DNA of 64,000 bases from Spirochaetales bacterium Spiro_02 (GTDB taxonomy: Bacteria > Spirochaetota > Spirochaetia > Sphaerochaetales > Sphaerochaetaceae), in contig LVBD01000069.1 in NCBI GenBank assembly GCA_001604275.1, positions 42,803 to 106,802 on the forward strand, read 5' to 3'. Position 1 is the first letter of the stretch, and each line of letters opens with the position of its first letter. A program made the position numbers and the translations under genes. Positions 35,288 through 44,212 of the stretch are shown one piece after another. Below the pieces are notes generated by a model that saw only the letters and a list, made by a program, of their open reading frames with translations, had not been told where the DNA came from and did not search any database.

Positions 35288-37204
35288 ATGATGTTAACAC
35301 AGGGGACCATCGGCGGGCTGACAGTCAAGAATAGGATTCTGTTCGCGCCGATGGGCAGTCACATCGACAATCTGGGTCCCGGGACCTATGAGTATTTCAT
35401 GGAACGGGCCAGGGGCGGAGCGGGAATGATCATGATTCCCGTATTCATCAAGGAATATGTGGAAACCAGCGGTCCGTCGCTGACGATCACCGACGAAAAC
35501 CAGCAAATGTGTCGCAAGCTCGTCGAAGACGCTAAGAGATGCGGAAGCAGGGTCTGCTTCCAGATTGTACCGGGATACGGACGGATCATGCCCGGCTCCA
35601 TCCAGCATCCGGGCAAGCCGGTGGCTCCGTCGGAGATTCCGTCGATGTACGATCCGGCTACGACCTGCCATGCGTTGACGATCGAAGAGATCGGGACGCT
35701 CAAGCGGGGGTACCGGGAGACCGTGGAAAAAGTGTTCGCGTTGGGAGCAGATGCGGTCGAGATACACTCGTACGGCGGCTACCTGATCGACCAGTTTCTC
35801 ACCGAGGCGTTCAACCATCGTACCGATGCATACGGGGGGTCGCTGGAGAACCGCAGCCGATTGTTGACCGAATTGATCGGTATCACCCGGGAAGTATGCG
35901 GAAAGACCTTCCCGCTAATGGTCAAGTACACACCGTGCCACTATCTCGACTACCCTGGCTATCGGAAAATAGAGGAAGGCGTCGAGATGTCGAAGCTTCT
36001 TGAACAAGCGGGGGTCGATCTGCTGCATGTCGACGCAGGGTCGTTCGAAAACCATTATCTGGCCATGCCGCCCACGTATCAGCAGGAGCAGGTATACCAG
36101 CTCAGGTCGTCGGAAATCGTCAAACGCAATGTTTCGATTCCCGTAGCGACCGATGCAAAACTTGGAGACTTGGACAAAGGCGAACATGCGTTGCTGTATG
36201 GCAAGACCGACTTTCTGGTCATCGGACGCGCGATGCTCGCCGATCCGAACCTGCCGAAGAAGCTGGAAGAGAATCATCCAGACGATATCACGCCGTGCAT
36301 CGGATGCAACGAGTGCATCGGAAGCGTCACGATCGGCTCGCATGTCGTGTGTACCGTGAATCCGGAGGCTGGATGCGAGACGACGATGAAGCTCAAGAAG
36401 GCTACAACGGCGAAGAAGGTGCTGGTCGTAGGAGGAGGCCCCGGCGGCATGGCAGCGGCTCTCGACGCCCACCGGGCAGGACATCGCGTCGAGCTTTGGG
36501 AGAAGACCAACAGACTCGGTGGCATGGCCAACGCCGCAGGTAGGCCGTGGTTCAAGCGGGAGGTCGATGAACTGGTACAATGGTACAGAAGGCAGGTCAT
36601 CGAAAACAGCATTCCCGTCAAGTATTATGCTCAAGCGACCGCCGAATCGATCGCCGCATATGGGGCGGACGTCGTAGTCGTCGCTACTGGATCGCATCCG
36701 CGCAAGTTCCCACTCCCCGGTCTCGACCGGACGAATGTCGTCATGGCGATCGACGCAATGATGGACCGGGCGACGATGGGCACGAACCTGCTGATGGTCG
36801 GAGGTGGCCTGGTAGGGTGTGAGACAGCCTTGCACCTCTCTCCGAGAGGCAAGAAGACCACGATCATCGAGATGGCACCCAAGCTCCTTCCCGAACAGAT
36901 CTTCTACATGAACGAGATCATGTTGACGCAGATGCTCCATGCCGATCCGAATATCAGTATCAAAGTGGGAACGAAATTGATCGAGGTTACGGATTCCGGA
37001 GCAATCGTGGAGACCAATGGCGTCCGTAGCGAGATTCCGTGCGACACAGTGGTGCTTGCGATGGGTATGCAGAGCGAACCGAACTTCGTCGAGGAGTTGA
37101 AGGAAAAGGTCACCGAAGTCTATTGCGTCGGAGACTGCTGCAAGCCGCGGCACATCATCGAGGCGCTTCGGGAAGCACGGGAGGCGGTCAACGCCATCGC
37201 ATGA
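35288..37204 (+). CDS. NADH:flavin oxidoreductase, old-yellow-enzyme type, paralog 2
   Basis: 638 residues, same three-part plan: FMN barrel with HSYGGYLIDQFLTEAFNHR and RTDAYGGSLENRSR, [4Fe-4S] Cys in CIGCNEC...VCTVNP (~338-356), FAD loop VVGGGPGGMAAA and a second LMVGGGLVGCETA. Only distantly similar to the first copy outside these motifs, so the pair probably handles different substrates or steps. AGGAGA precedes the ATG. Probably the last gene of the TetR unit, closed by a strong terminator. Confidence 0.88.
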   Translation: MMLTQGTIGGLTVKNRILFAPMGSHIDNLGPGTYEYFMERARGGAGMIMIPVFIKEYVETSGPSLTITDENQQMCRKLVEDAKRCGSRVCFQIVPGYGRIMPGSIQHPGKPVAPSEIPSMYDPATTCHALTIEEIGTLKRGYRETVEKVFALGADAVEIHSYGGYLIDQFLTEAFNHRTDAYGGSLENRSRLLTELIGITREVCGKTFPLMVKYTPCHYLDYPGYRKIEEGVEMSKLLEQAGVDLLHVDAGSFENHYLAMPPTYQQEQVYQLRSSEIVKRNVSIPVATDAKLGDLDKGEHALLYGKTDFLVIGRAMLADPNLPKKLEENHPDDITPCIGCNECIGSVTIGSHVVCTVNPEAGCETTMKLKKATTAKKVLVVGGGPGGMAAALDAHRAGHRVELWEKTNRLGGMANAAGRPWFKREVDELVQWYRRQVIENSIPVKYYAQATAESIAAYGADVVVVATGSHPRKFPLPGLDRTNVVMAIDAMMDRATMGTNLLMVGGGLVGCETALHLSPRGKKTTIIEMAPKLLPEQIFYMNEIMLTQMLHADPNISIKVGTKLIEVTDSGAIVETNGVRSEIPCDTVVLAMGMQSEPNFVEELKEKVTEVYCVGDCCKPRHIIEALREAREAVNAIA

Positions 37205-37238
37205 CGTGCGGAATCATCATCTGAATATGAATCATGAT

Positions 37239-37268
37239 ACGGCGGGGTGATGCTATCCCGCCGTTTTT
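37239..37268 (+). terminator. Rho-independent terminator
   Basis: ACGGCGGG (37239-37246) pairs with CCCGCCGT (37257-37264), followed by TTTTT, 35 bases after the OYE-2 stop. Confidence 0.9.
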
Positions 37269-37304
37269 CGGTTTCGATTGATGCTTCATCCCGCGATCGA
37301 TCCG

Positions 37305-38042
37305 CTAGCCAATCAATCTCTCGGCAAGGACACCGATCTCCTGCTCATCCAATCCGATATGCCGGAGGTAGCCGCGGCTGTCCCCATACCGGCGGGCAAG
37401 ATGGTCGAGCGTATCGCGCATCGTCTGCGGTTTCGATTCCATGACGTAGGCTGGTACGGAAATGCCGGCTTGGCGGAAGTATTCCTTCTGCATTTCGAAA
37501 ACTTCGCGCATGTAGTGTTCGGAAACTGCATAGTCGGCTATCACCAGATCGTCGGGAACCTTGGCTAGCTTGAGCAGTAGCATCGCCACCAGCCCGGTGC
37601 GATCCTTGCCTGCAGTACAATGGAACAACACGCAACCGTCGGATTCCACCATCTCCTTGAAGACCAAGGCAAGCGTCGCCCCGCTTTCGTCCAGCAATCC
37701 GACGTACAGATCGGTCATCGAGGGCGGCAGATATCGTTCGACCCGCACGTTCTGAATGCCGTCCAGCAATGGATAGTTTGCGTACCGGATTCCGATCCTA
37801 TCGGAATCGGGGGCGCGGGAGACTTCCATGGAGGTGCGGAGGTCGACGACCAGACCGATCTCGTAGGTCTCGAGGAACTCGATGTCGTGCGTCGTCAGGC
37901 CGGACGGCGGGTCGCTGCGGAGAAACGACGCATGACGAGTGACCCGTCCATCTTCAGTGCGGTATCCCCCGAGGTCCCTTGTGTTACGGGTCATGTCGAG
38001 CGGCAACGGAATCGAGGCTTGCTCCAGAAAAGTTCCAATCAT
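37305..38042 (-). CDS. Tyrosine/lipid phosphatase family protein
   Basis: 245 residues. The catalytic P-loop HCTAGKDRTG (Cys ~142, CX5R) is intact, with the N-terminal TRNTRDLGGYRTEDGR and LVVDLRTSMEV blocks of the LipA/Pfam Y_phosphatase3 group. Length and KDR in the P-loop fit members that also act on phosphoinositides. No signal peptide. Converges on the OYE operon. Confidence 0.88.
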   Translation of the reverse strand: MIGTFLEQASIPLPLDMTRNTRDLGGYRTEDGRVTRHASFLRSDPPSGLTTHDIEFLETYEIGLVVDLRTSMEVSRAPDSDRIGIRYANYPLLDGIQNVRVERYLPPSMTDLYVGLLDESGATLALVFKEMVESDGCVLFHCTAGKDRTGLVAMLLLKLAKVPDDLVIADYAVSEHYMREVFEMQKEYFRQAGISVPAYVMESKPQTMRDTLDHLARRYGDSRGYLRHIGLDEQEIGVLAERLIG

Positions 38043-38100
38043 ACACCAATGATACAGTGACGACCTCGCAGGGGCAACAAAAAAGCTCAGTGCGACAGAA

Positions 38101-38133
38101 AAACAAAGGCGGCGATCCTATCGGAAAGCCGCC
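38101..38133 (-). terminator. Terminator of the outer-membrane protein gene
   Basis: GGCGGC (38108-38113) and GCCGCC (38128-38133); the minus strand then reads TTTGTTTTTC. 27 bases past the stop. Confidence 0.75.
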
Positions 38134-38159
38134 CACTTGCCTTGCGTCGAATGTGTCGA

Positions 38160-39362
38160 TCAGAAATCAAGGAAGAACGTAACGGAACCGACGATGCCGT
38201 CCTTCACGCCTTTCGCATAGTTCGAGCCACCCATTACGTATGCCAGCTGGTAGCCCAGGTCGATGAAGTCGAAGAACGAGACTGTGAACTGGACCCCGGT
38301 GCTGTACAGCAGGTTGTAGCCATTGTCCGGTTTGATGGAAGAATTGAAATACTCTCCAGTACCGTAGCCGATATCGAAAAAGAAGTTGATACGCGGATAG
38401 ATGCCACTGAAGAACGGTTCAGGACCGGCGAAACGGATGTCGAAGTTGTTGACGGCGGTGAACTGGGTGTTGTATGTCCAAGTATTGAAACCACGAACTT
38501 TGCGTCCGAGGGAGACGCCGCCCTGCGCATAGACGGGAACTTTTCGGCCGTCGGTCCAGTTGATGTTTGCCCGATCGACGACAGTGATCGAGAACAGATT
38601 GAATTTCTGATCGTCGGACTTCAGCTGATATAGGGTCTTCGCACCGACCGCATTGAACGTGACGCTGTAGTAGTCGGCCTCGCCGTCCAGAGCTCTGTTG
38701 AGGGACAGTGGAGCCCATTTGGCGTTCAAGTCCGCCACGAACCCGTCCTGGCTGGTTTTCAGATCCTGCATCATGTCGTATTTCGCTCCGACGATGAACG
38801 CGGTGCCGAGCATCATGTTCTTGCTCTCTCCGGGAATACCTGTCAGATCTGGGTAGACGCTGTCGGGAGTCGTCGAATAGTCGGAGAGCCAACCTGAAAC
38901 AGGATCGACCGTGTACGAACCTCCATTCAACCGAGTCTGGCCGACGACCATCGAATCGACATTCGTTTCGAATCTTCCTTCATAGGCGGCATATACGGTC
39001 ACCATATCCTTGTTCGGAACCCAGGAATCGCCGAAGCCTTGAGTGAACTTGAGCAGCCATTCGGTCCGCCATACATCGTAGATCAGCGGGTCGCTGGTGA
39101 TCGGTCTACCGTTGGTCGGGTCCTGCCAGACCTTGCGCTGGCTGTAGCCGAAGCCACCGAGCATCTGGATTTCCGTGCGATTGCCGGGAATCAGCGTCAG
39201 GCCGTTATAGCCGGCTCCCATCGCGGTATAGGAAGGCACGAATCCGATCAGGATTTCGGGATGCTGGTCCAGATCTCCGAAGATATATCGCCAATCACCG
39301 CCGAAGACAGCGGTGGAGACAAGAACGAGAACGAGCAATAATACGGTCAGTCTTTTTTTCAT
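38160..39362 (-). CDS. Outer-membrane beta-barrel-like protein
   Basis: 400 residues. ATG at 39362 begins a clear signal peptide (MKKRLTVLLLVLVLVSTAVFGG, in two parts, cut near FGG). The mature part is rich in Gly, Tyr, Asn and alternating aromatic strands, has no long hydrophobic helix and ends in FFLDF, the terminal Phe typical of barrels inserted by BamA. Likely a spirochaete outer-membrane porin-like protein of unknown substrate. Standing alone with its own terminator. Confidence 0.65.
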   Translation of the reverse strand: MKKRLTVLLLVLVLVSTAVFGGDWRYIFGDLDQHPEILIGFVPSYTAMGAGYNGLTLIPGNRTEIQMLGGFGYSQRKVWQDPTNGRPITSDPLIYDVWRTEWLLKFTQGFGDSWVPNKDMVTVYAAYEGRFETNVDSMVVGQTRLNGGSYTVDPVSGWLSDYSTTPDSVYPDLTGIPGESKNMMLGTAFIVGAKYDMMQDLKTSQDGFVADLNAKWAPLSLNRALDGEADYYSVTFNAVGAKTLYQLKSDDQKFNLFSITVVDRANINWTDGRKVPVYAQGGVSLGRKVRGFNTWTYNTQFTAVNNFDIRFAGPEPFFSGIYPRINFFFDIGYGTGEYFNSSIKPDNGYNLLYSTGVQFTVSFFDFIDLGYQLAYVMGGSNYAKGVKDGIVGSVTFFLDF

Positions 39363-39561
39363 GGGTCCCCTCTTCCGGAAGCAATCATCATCCGCTACGT
39401 ATATACGCAAACCAAGATGATGATATCATGCGCATGACATATCGGGCAAGACAATACATCGGACTGGTTCGAACCGAAAAGTGAAAAAAACATGAGCAGG
39501 GATACGAGTGACGTGACGGGGATTCTTGTGGTAAGGTATCAGACGAAACAAGGAGGCCTCC

Positions 39562-40089
39562 ATGCTCGTCGACATCATGGAACTGAAAAGGATCGATCCG
39601 ATCAGGTGGCATTTCCTCCCGGATTCGAACAGCGGGAGTATCCCGAAAGAGGCATATCGGCTCACCGACGATGTCGTTTGCATCATGCACAAACAGCCCA
39701 CGACCGTCTCCAAGGACGACATGATCAGCATCGAATGGGCAGCGAGCGTCTTCCGCAAAGACACGTCCCCTCATAAGAATAAGCGCCAGACGGCGCCTCG
39801 TGCCATGGATGGGTACTCCTTGGTGTTGTCCGTCTCGATAGAACGGGACGATCTGCGTTCACTTGCGGAAACGGCGGGAACGAAGCTGCGTGAACTGCAG
39901 GAGGAATATGGTACCCGCGGGTATTTCGGCCCGCTCAGGGGGAAGATCTACACTGCGGACGAATACGAGGACCTCGGTCCGTGCGAGGAGTACCGGACGA
40001 TCGACGAGGCCCGTCAGTTCCTGCTCGACACGGTGTGCGATACGCTGGACATCGTCCAGGAGCCGATACGGACGGAAGTGTCGATCTGA
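39562..40089 (+). CDS. Hypothetical protein
   Basis: 175 residues, no recognised family. Soluble, no signal or membrane segment. A strong AAGGAGG ribosome site 7 bases before the ATG supports it as a real gene. Notable are a basic stretch HKNKRQTAPRA (~72-82) between two acidic halves and a conserved-looking YGTRGYFGPLRGKIYTADEYEDL. The neighbours (outer-membrane protein, SPFH) do not suggest a role. Confidence 0.65.
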   Translation: MLVDIMELKRIDPIRWHFLPDSNSGSIPKEAYRLTDDVVCIMHKQPTTVSKDDMISIEWAASVFRKDTSPHKNKRQTAPRAMDGYSLVLSVSIERDDLRSLAETAGTKLRELQEEYGTRGYFGPLRGKIYTADEYEDLGPCEEYRTIDEARQFLLDTVCDTLDIVQEPIRTEVSI

Positions 40090-40237
40090 ACGGGCGTCGC
40101 CTATTTCGAATACCTCGTCGGCCCATCGTACTGTCTGATGAACGCATCCGATACTGTCAGGGGAGAAAGCTCTTTTGCGGGAGAATAGCAGATTCGTGAT
40201 GCGGAAGACACAATACTCTTGTCATTGCGGTTTCATT

Positions 40238-40257
40238 ATGATATCATTTTGATATCA
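40238..40257. promoter_or_regulatory. Paired ATGATATCAT palindromes
   Basis: ATGATATCAT (40238-40247) and TGATATCA (40250-40257) lie in tandem, centres 11 bases apart, 37 bases before the SPFH start. About one helical turn apart, as expected for cooperative ribbon-helix-helix dimers; the operon encodes such a protein. Confidence 0.5.
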
Positions 40258-40293
40258 TTAAAATGAAAAACCGGAACGGTTTCGGAGGGTGCC

Positions 40294-41280
40294 ATGTCAC
40301 TGAACCATATCGAAGAAAAGATCCTGCATCCCAAGAGCGGATTTCTCGGCATCGTTGTTCAAACCCTGCTGCTACTCGTATCGATAGCGTTGATCATCGT
40401 AGCAAGCGTATTCCAGAACGGAGCGATCGCAATCACGGCGGGAGTCGTCGGAACGATCCTGCTGTGTCTGTTCTGCATCTTGTTCGCAGGCTTCAAGGTC
40501 GTTGGACCGAACGAAGCGGTCGTCCTGACGCTGTTCGGAAAGTATCATGGAACGATCAAGGACGCAGGATTCTATTTCCTCAACCCGTTCGTCGTCTCCT
40601 GTAGGCCCAAGTCAAAAGGCGGCGGCGTAGCCGACGAAGCGGAAAACGCATCGAAGAAAACCACCGCCCAGACCGCGACTAGAAAAATATCGACGAAAGT
40701 CGAAACTCTCAACAACCAGATGCAGAAAGTCAACGACAAGCTGGGCAATCCGATCATGATCGGTTCGGTGGTCATCTGGCGGGTCGTCAACCCCACCAAG
40801 GCGGTCCTGAGCATCGACAACTATTTCGAGTTCCTTTCGATCCAATGCGACTCGACGATTCGCAACACCGCACGGCTCTATCCCTACGACCTGATCGATG
40901 ACGACCCGTCCAACGACGATGAGACGACGCTTCGCGGCAGCAGCCAGCAGATAGCCCTCAAGATGCAGGAAGAACTCCAGACGAAGGTCGAGGATGCCGG
41001 TCTGGAAATTCTGGAAGTGAGGATCACCAACCTCTCCTATGCACCGGAAATCGCCGCGGCCATGCTTCAGAGGCAGCAGGCGGTGGCGATCATCGCCGCA
41101 CGGCAGAAGATTGTCGAAGGGGCTGTGAGTATGGTAGAAATGGCGTTGGACAAACTCAGCGAGAAACAGATCGTGAACCTCGACGAGGAACGGAAGGCGG
41201 CCATGGTGAGCAACCTGCTTGTGATCCTCTGCGGAAACCGTGACGCACAGCCGATCGTCAACAGCGGATCGATCTACTAA
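40294..41280 (+). CDS. SPFH/stomatin-family membrane protein
   Basis: 328 residues: two N-terminal membrane helices (~18-38, 44-66), then an SPFH (band 7) domain from VGPNEAVVLTLFGKYHGTIKDAGFYFLNPF and a C-terminal coiled region (AAMLQRQQAVAIIAARQKIVEGA). Band 7 proteins form membrane microdomain rings that hold proteases or other complexes. The SKGGGVADEAENASKKTTAQTA insert is hydrophilic and low-complexity. Followed 17 bases later by a small DNA-binding-like protein. Confidence 0.88.
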   Translation: MSLNHIEEKILHPKSGFLGIVVQTLLLLVSIALIIVASVFQNGAIAITAGVVGTILLCLFCILFAGFKVVGPNEAVVLTLFGKYHGTIKDAGFYFLNPFVVSCRPKSKGGGVADEAENASKKTTAQTATRKISTKVETLNNQMQKVNDKLGNPIMIGSVVIWRVVNPTKAVLSIDNYFEFLSIQCDSTIRNTARLYPYDLIDDDPSNDDETTLRGSSQQIALKMQEELQTKVEDAGLEILEVRITNLSYAPEIAAAMLQRQQAVAIIAARQKIVEGAVSMVEMALDKLSEKQIVNLDEERKAAMVSNLLVILCGNRDAQPIVNSGSIY

Positions 41281-41297
41281 TACAAGAGGGTTGCATT

Positions 41298-41480
41298 TTG
41301 GCTGAAACCGCGGAAAACAAGGAAAAAGCGAAGAAACAGGTTCCCCTGCGACTTTCGGCCACGCTCTACGATGAGATAGCGGCATGGGCCGAGGATGACT
41401 TTCGCTCCATCAACGGGCAGATCGAGTTCCTGCTCACCGAATGTGTCCGCAAGCGCAAGAAAGACAATTCCATCGAATAG
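41298..41480 (+). CDS. Small ribbon-helix-helix (Arc-like) protein
   Basis: 60 residues starting at TTG with AGAGGG upstream. VPLRLSATLYDEIAAWAEDDFRSINGQIEFLL gives one strand and two helices, the ribbon-helix-helix fold of Arc/CopG repressors, flanked by basic ends. Encoded with the SPFH gene; might bind the tandem palindromes at 40238, though similar proteins after SPFH genes have no proven DNA role. Confidence 0.7.
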   Translation: MAETAENKEKAKKQVPLRLSATLYDEIAAWAEDDFRSINGQIEFLLTECVRKRKKDNSIE

Positions 41481-41482
41481 AC

Positions 41483-41534
41483 AAAACGGAGCCATCTTCA
41501 TCCAGTTTTTTGGTGGAAAGAGAGGCTCCGTTTT
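41483..41534. terminator. Bidirectional terminator
   Basis: Perfect 11-base arms AAAACGGAGCC (41483-41493) and GGCTCCGTTTT (41524-41534), with A/T tracts at both sides, so it can end the SPFH operon and the converging GH88 operon. Confidence 0.85.
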
Positions 41535-41596
41535 CTTATCGGAGAATATCTGTTTTTCAAGAAAAGGACTTATTATATTCCGAATTAGGAATGTAA

Positions 41597-42793
41597 TTAC
41601 CAATAAGACTTCCAATCTTTCGAAAGCCGAACCAGTGCTTCAAAATAAAAGTAATCGCCCCAGGGGTTGCATTCGTCCACGCCTCGATCCGCACATGTAT
41701 TGTACGGACTGTGCCGGGCATACGTGCCATGCAGGAGCTGACCATTGGAAAGCGACGGAGCCGTTACGGCGCAATGAGTCCACAAAGCGTTGCACAGTCG
41801 CGCCGCATAATCGCGGTACAGCAGGGAGATCCCGGAATCATCGATAAGCCGAGCCATCTCCAGTAGGCCGCAGGCTACAATCGCGCAAGCGGAGGAATCC
41901 CGCGGCTCAGGACTTGGGTCGGAGAAATCGAAATCCCAATACGGCACGCAGTCCTGCGGAAGGTGGTTCAAGAAAAACCGTGTCGTTCTCGTGAACACGT
42001 CAAGAGATCTGGCATCGCCCAGATAGCGATACGCAAGCGCGGCACCGGAGATCCCCCACGCCTGCCCACGCGCCCAAGCCGAACCATCTCGATATCCTTG
42101 GGCGGCGACCCCGCGAAGCGGTTCACCTGTATCAGGATCGAAGAAATACGTGTGGTAGGTAGAATCGTCCGGCCGTAGGACAAGTCCCAAGGCGGTTCGC
42201 AGATGTCGCGTAGCGATCGCTGCGTATCGGGCATCCCCTGTTTCATCGGTCGCCCAATACAGGAGCGGCAGATTCAGCAGGCAGTCGATGATCAGCCGGT
42301 AGTTGTCATGCGCGCCCAGCGTTCCCCACGCCTGGAGGAACTGTCCGCGGTCTTGGAATCGCCCAACGAGATTATCGGCGGCAAGCAATGCGGCCTTCCG
42401 CGCGACAGGATCGCCGGTGAGCTTGTATGCCGCCACGCAGGACGGGCTGTATAGGAAACCCATATCATGATGGTCGACATCGATCTTCCTCTCGATTCGG
42501 TCGAGGAAACTCAGTACTTGCCAGCCGGCCGCCTCCCGGAACGCAGGTTTGCCGGACAACTCATAGGCGAGCCAGAGTTCCCCGGTCCAGAACCCGGTCG
42601 TCCATTCCACGTTGTCTGACGGAGGATCGTACCAGTTGCCGACACTATGTGAATATTTGAACGCATGGGCGAATTTGGGAAGGCAACTAGCGGTCTGTCG
42701 AACCGCCGCATCGAGAGCGGAGGACAATGCCTCGCCGGACAGCGGGGGATACGCTGCGAGAGCGAGCTCCGAAAGAGGGGGCAGCATGTTCAT
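41597..42793 (-). CDS. GH88 unsaturated glucuronyl hydrolase
   Basis: 398 residues of the (alpha/alpha)6-barrel GH88/GH105 type, which removes the unsaturated uronic acid from oligosaccharides left by lyases. Visible: WTTGFWTGELWLAYE, DHHDMGFLYSPS with the catalytic-type Asp, and GYRDGSAWARGQAWG(I), the family signature. GGAGG precedes an ATG that overlaps the sulfatase stop as ATGA, so it is the third enzyme of the glycosaminoglycan operon. No signal peptide: acts in the cytoplasm on imported products. Confidence 0.9.
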   Translation of the reverse strand: MNMLPPLSELALAAYPPLSGEALSSALDAAVRQTASCLPKFAHAFKYSHSVGNWYDPPSDNVEWTTGFWTGELWLAYELSGKPAFREAAGWQVLSFLDRIERKIDVDHHDMGFLYSPSCVAAYKLTGDPVARKAALLAADNLVGRFQDRGQFLQAWGTLGAHDNYRLIIDCLLNLPLLYWATDETGDARYAAIATRHLRTALGLVLRPDDSTYHTYFFDPDTGEPLRGVAAQGYRDGSAWARGQAWGISGAALAYRYLGDARSLDVFTRTTRFFLNHLPQDCVPYWDFDFSDPSPEPRDSSACAIVACGLLEMARLIDDSGISLLYRDYAARLCNALWTHCAVTAPSLSNGQLLHGTYARHSPYNTCADRGVDECNPWGDYFYFEALVRLSKDWKSYW

Positions 42794-44184
42794 CGGGGGA
42801 CCTCCAAGAGAAATCCATCGCGCTGCGACGATAGATAGGAACGCAAGATGTCGTCCCATTCGCGACACAGCGGATCGGAAGGAGTCAATTCCATGCCATG
42901 CAGTTGAAACGGATCTGTTTCATTGTCGAACAACCACCTTTTCTGTTCGGCTTCGGGAACCGTTCCGTTGTCGACCACATAGGTATGGCGCAGCGTGCGC
43001 ACGGCGCGCCAGCCGAAACCGCGGTTGTCCAGCCCCCGTCTGGTGTATTCCTGTACCGTCTCGGGCATGCCGGGGATCATGCAGTGGAACGCATGGGTTC
43101 GGATCGGGAACTGATTCGAAGCGCCGCGCAGAACCGCGGCATGGCTGAGGCCCTCGACGGTGTCAGGGATCGGCACATCGAGCAGATCAAGCAACGTAGG
43201 CATATGGTCGCAGCTGACAACAAGCGAATCGGTATGCCCAGCCTTGACGCCCGGGCCACGGACATAGAGGGGAATGCGGATGGATTCCTCCCACCAGATG
43301 TTTTTTCCGTATACGCCGTGCGAACCGAGGCAATCGCCATGATCGGACGACAGAACCACCAATGTATCATCATCCAGCCCGTTGGCACGAAGAAAGTCAA
43401 GGATCCTTCCAAACTGGTCATCAACCCCGGACACAGCCGCAAAGTATTGCCGCATGGCAGCATGGTACGCAGGATCGTCACGCATGGACGACGGGACGTT
43501 TGCCCGGAACGCATCGCATTCGCCGGGATACAGGTCCAGATAGCGTTGAGGAACCTGGTCATAAGGAGGATGCGGGGGATTCCACGAAAGGAACATGCAG
43601 AAGGGGCGCTGGGTTCCCGATTCTTGCCTTCGGGCAAGATACTCCAGAGCGACGTCGGTCTCGTGCTCCACCGACCAGAGCCCCGGTCGAAGCTGAGTCG
43701 GATCGTCCATCCAGTAATGAGGATCCAGATGGTCGTCCATGGCGCCGTACGAATACCAGAAGTCGAAATGATGCCGCCGATCCCCGGGAGGCGTGTATGC
43801 ATCCCAGCCGCGAGCCCCGGATTCGGGGTGCGCGGAAAAATTCAGCTCGCTTGAATCAAGATGCCACTTGCCGACGTAAGCGGTATCGTATCCGGCGTCA
43901 TGAAGGACGTCGCTGATCAGCACCTCCTGATCATGGAGCATCAGCTTCTCGGAAAGCCCGATCTTACAGTTCGTCCACATACCGCACGACAGGGGGTATC
44001 TGCCGGTCAAGAGCGCCGCACGGTGCGGGGAGCAAAGAGGATAGGTACTGACCGCTTGATCGCAGCACATCGACTGAGCGGCGAATCCGTCGATATTCGG
44101 AGTTTGTACGGGGTCCTGACCAACCGCACCGACGGCATGATACCGCCACTGATCGGCGAACACATACAACAGATTCCGTTTCAT
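42790..44184 (-). CDS. Sulfatase (formylglycine type)
   Basis: 464 residues of the alkaline-phosphatase-fold sulfatase family. The maturation site is CSPHRAALLTGRYP (Cys ~51), the CxPxR pattern changed to formylglycine; as the residue is Cys, an anaerobic radical SAM maturase (anSME) is needed, not present here. N-terminal YVFADQWRYHAVG and VLSSDHGDCLGSHG give the metal ligands. Cytoplasmic by the lack of a signal peptide. Removes sulfate from glycosaminoglycan disaccharides, probably before or after GH88. Confidence 0.9.
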   Translation of the reverse strand: MKRNLLYVFADQWRYHAVGAVGQDPVQTPNIDGFAAQSMCCDQAVSTYPLCSPHRAALLTGRYPLSCGMWTNCKIGLSEKLMLHDQEVLISDVLHDAGYDTAYVGKWHLDSSELNFSAHPESGARGWDAYTPPGDRRHHFDFWYSYGAMDDHLDPHYWMDDPTQLRPGLWSVEHETDVALEYLARRQESGTQRPFCMFLSWNPPHPPYDQVPQRYLDLYPGECDAFRANVPSSMRDDPAYHAAMRQYFAAVSGVDDQFGRILDFLRANGLDDDTLVVLSSDHGDCLGSHGVYGKNIWWEESIRIPLYVRGPGVKAGHTDSLVVSCDHMPTLLDLLDVPIPDTVEGLSHAAVLRGASNQFPIRTHAFHCMIPGMPETVQEYTRRGLDNRGFGWRAVRTLRHTYVVDNGTVPEAEQKRWLFDNETDPFQLHGMELTPSDPLCREWDDILRSYLSSQRDGFLLEVPR

Positions 44185-44212
44185 AATGCGCAATTCTCCT
44201 TATCGAGATCGT

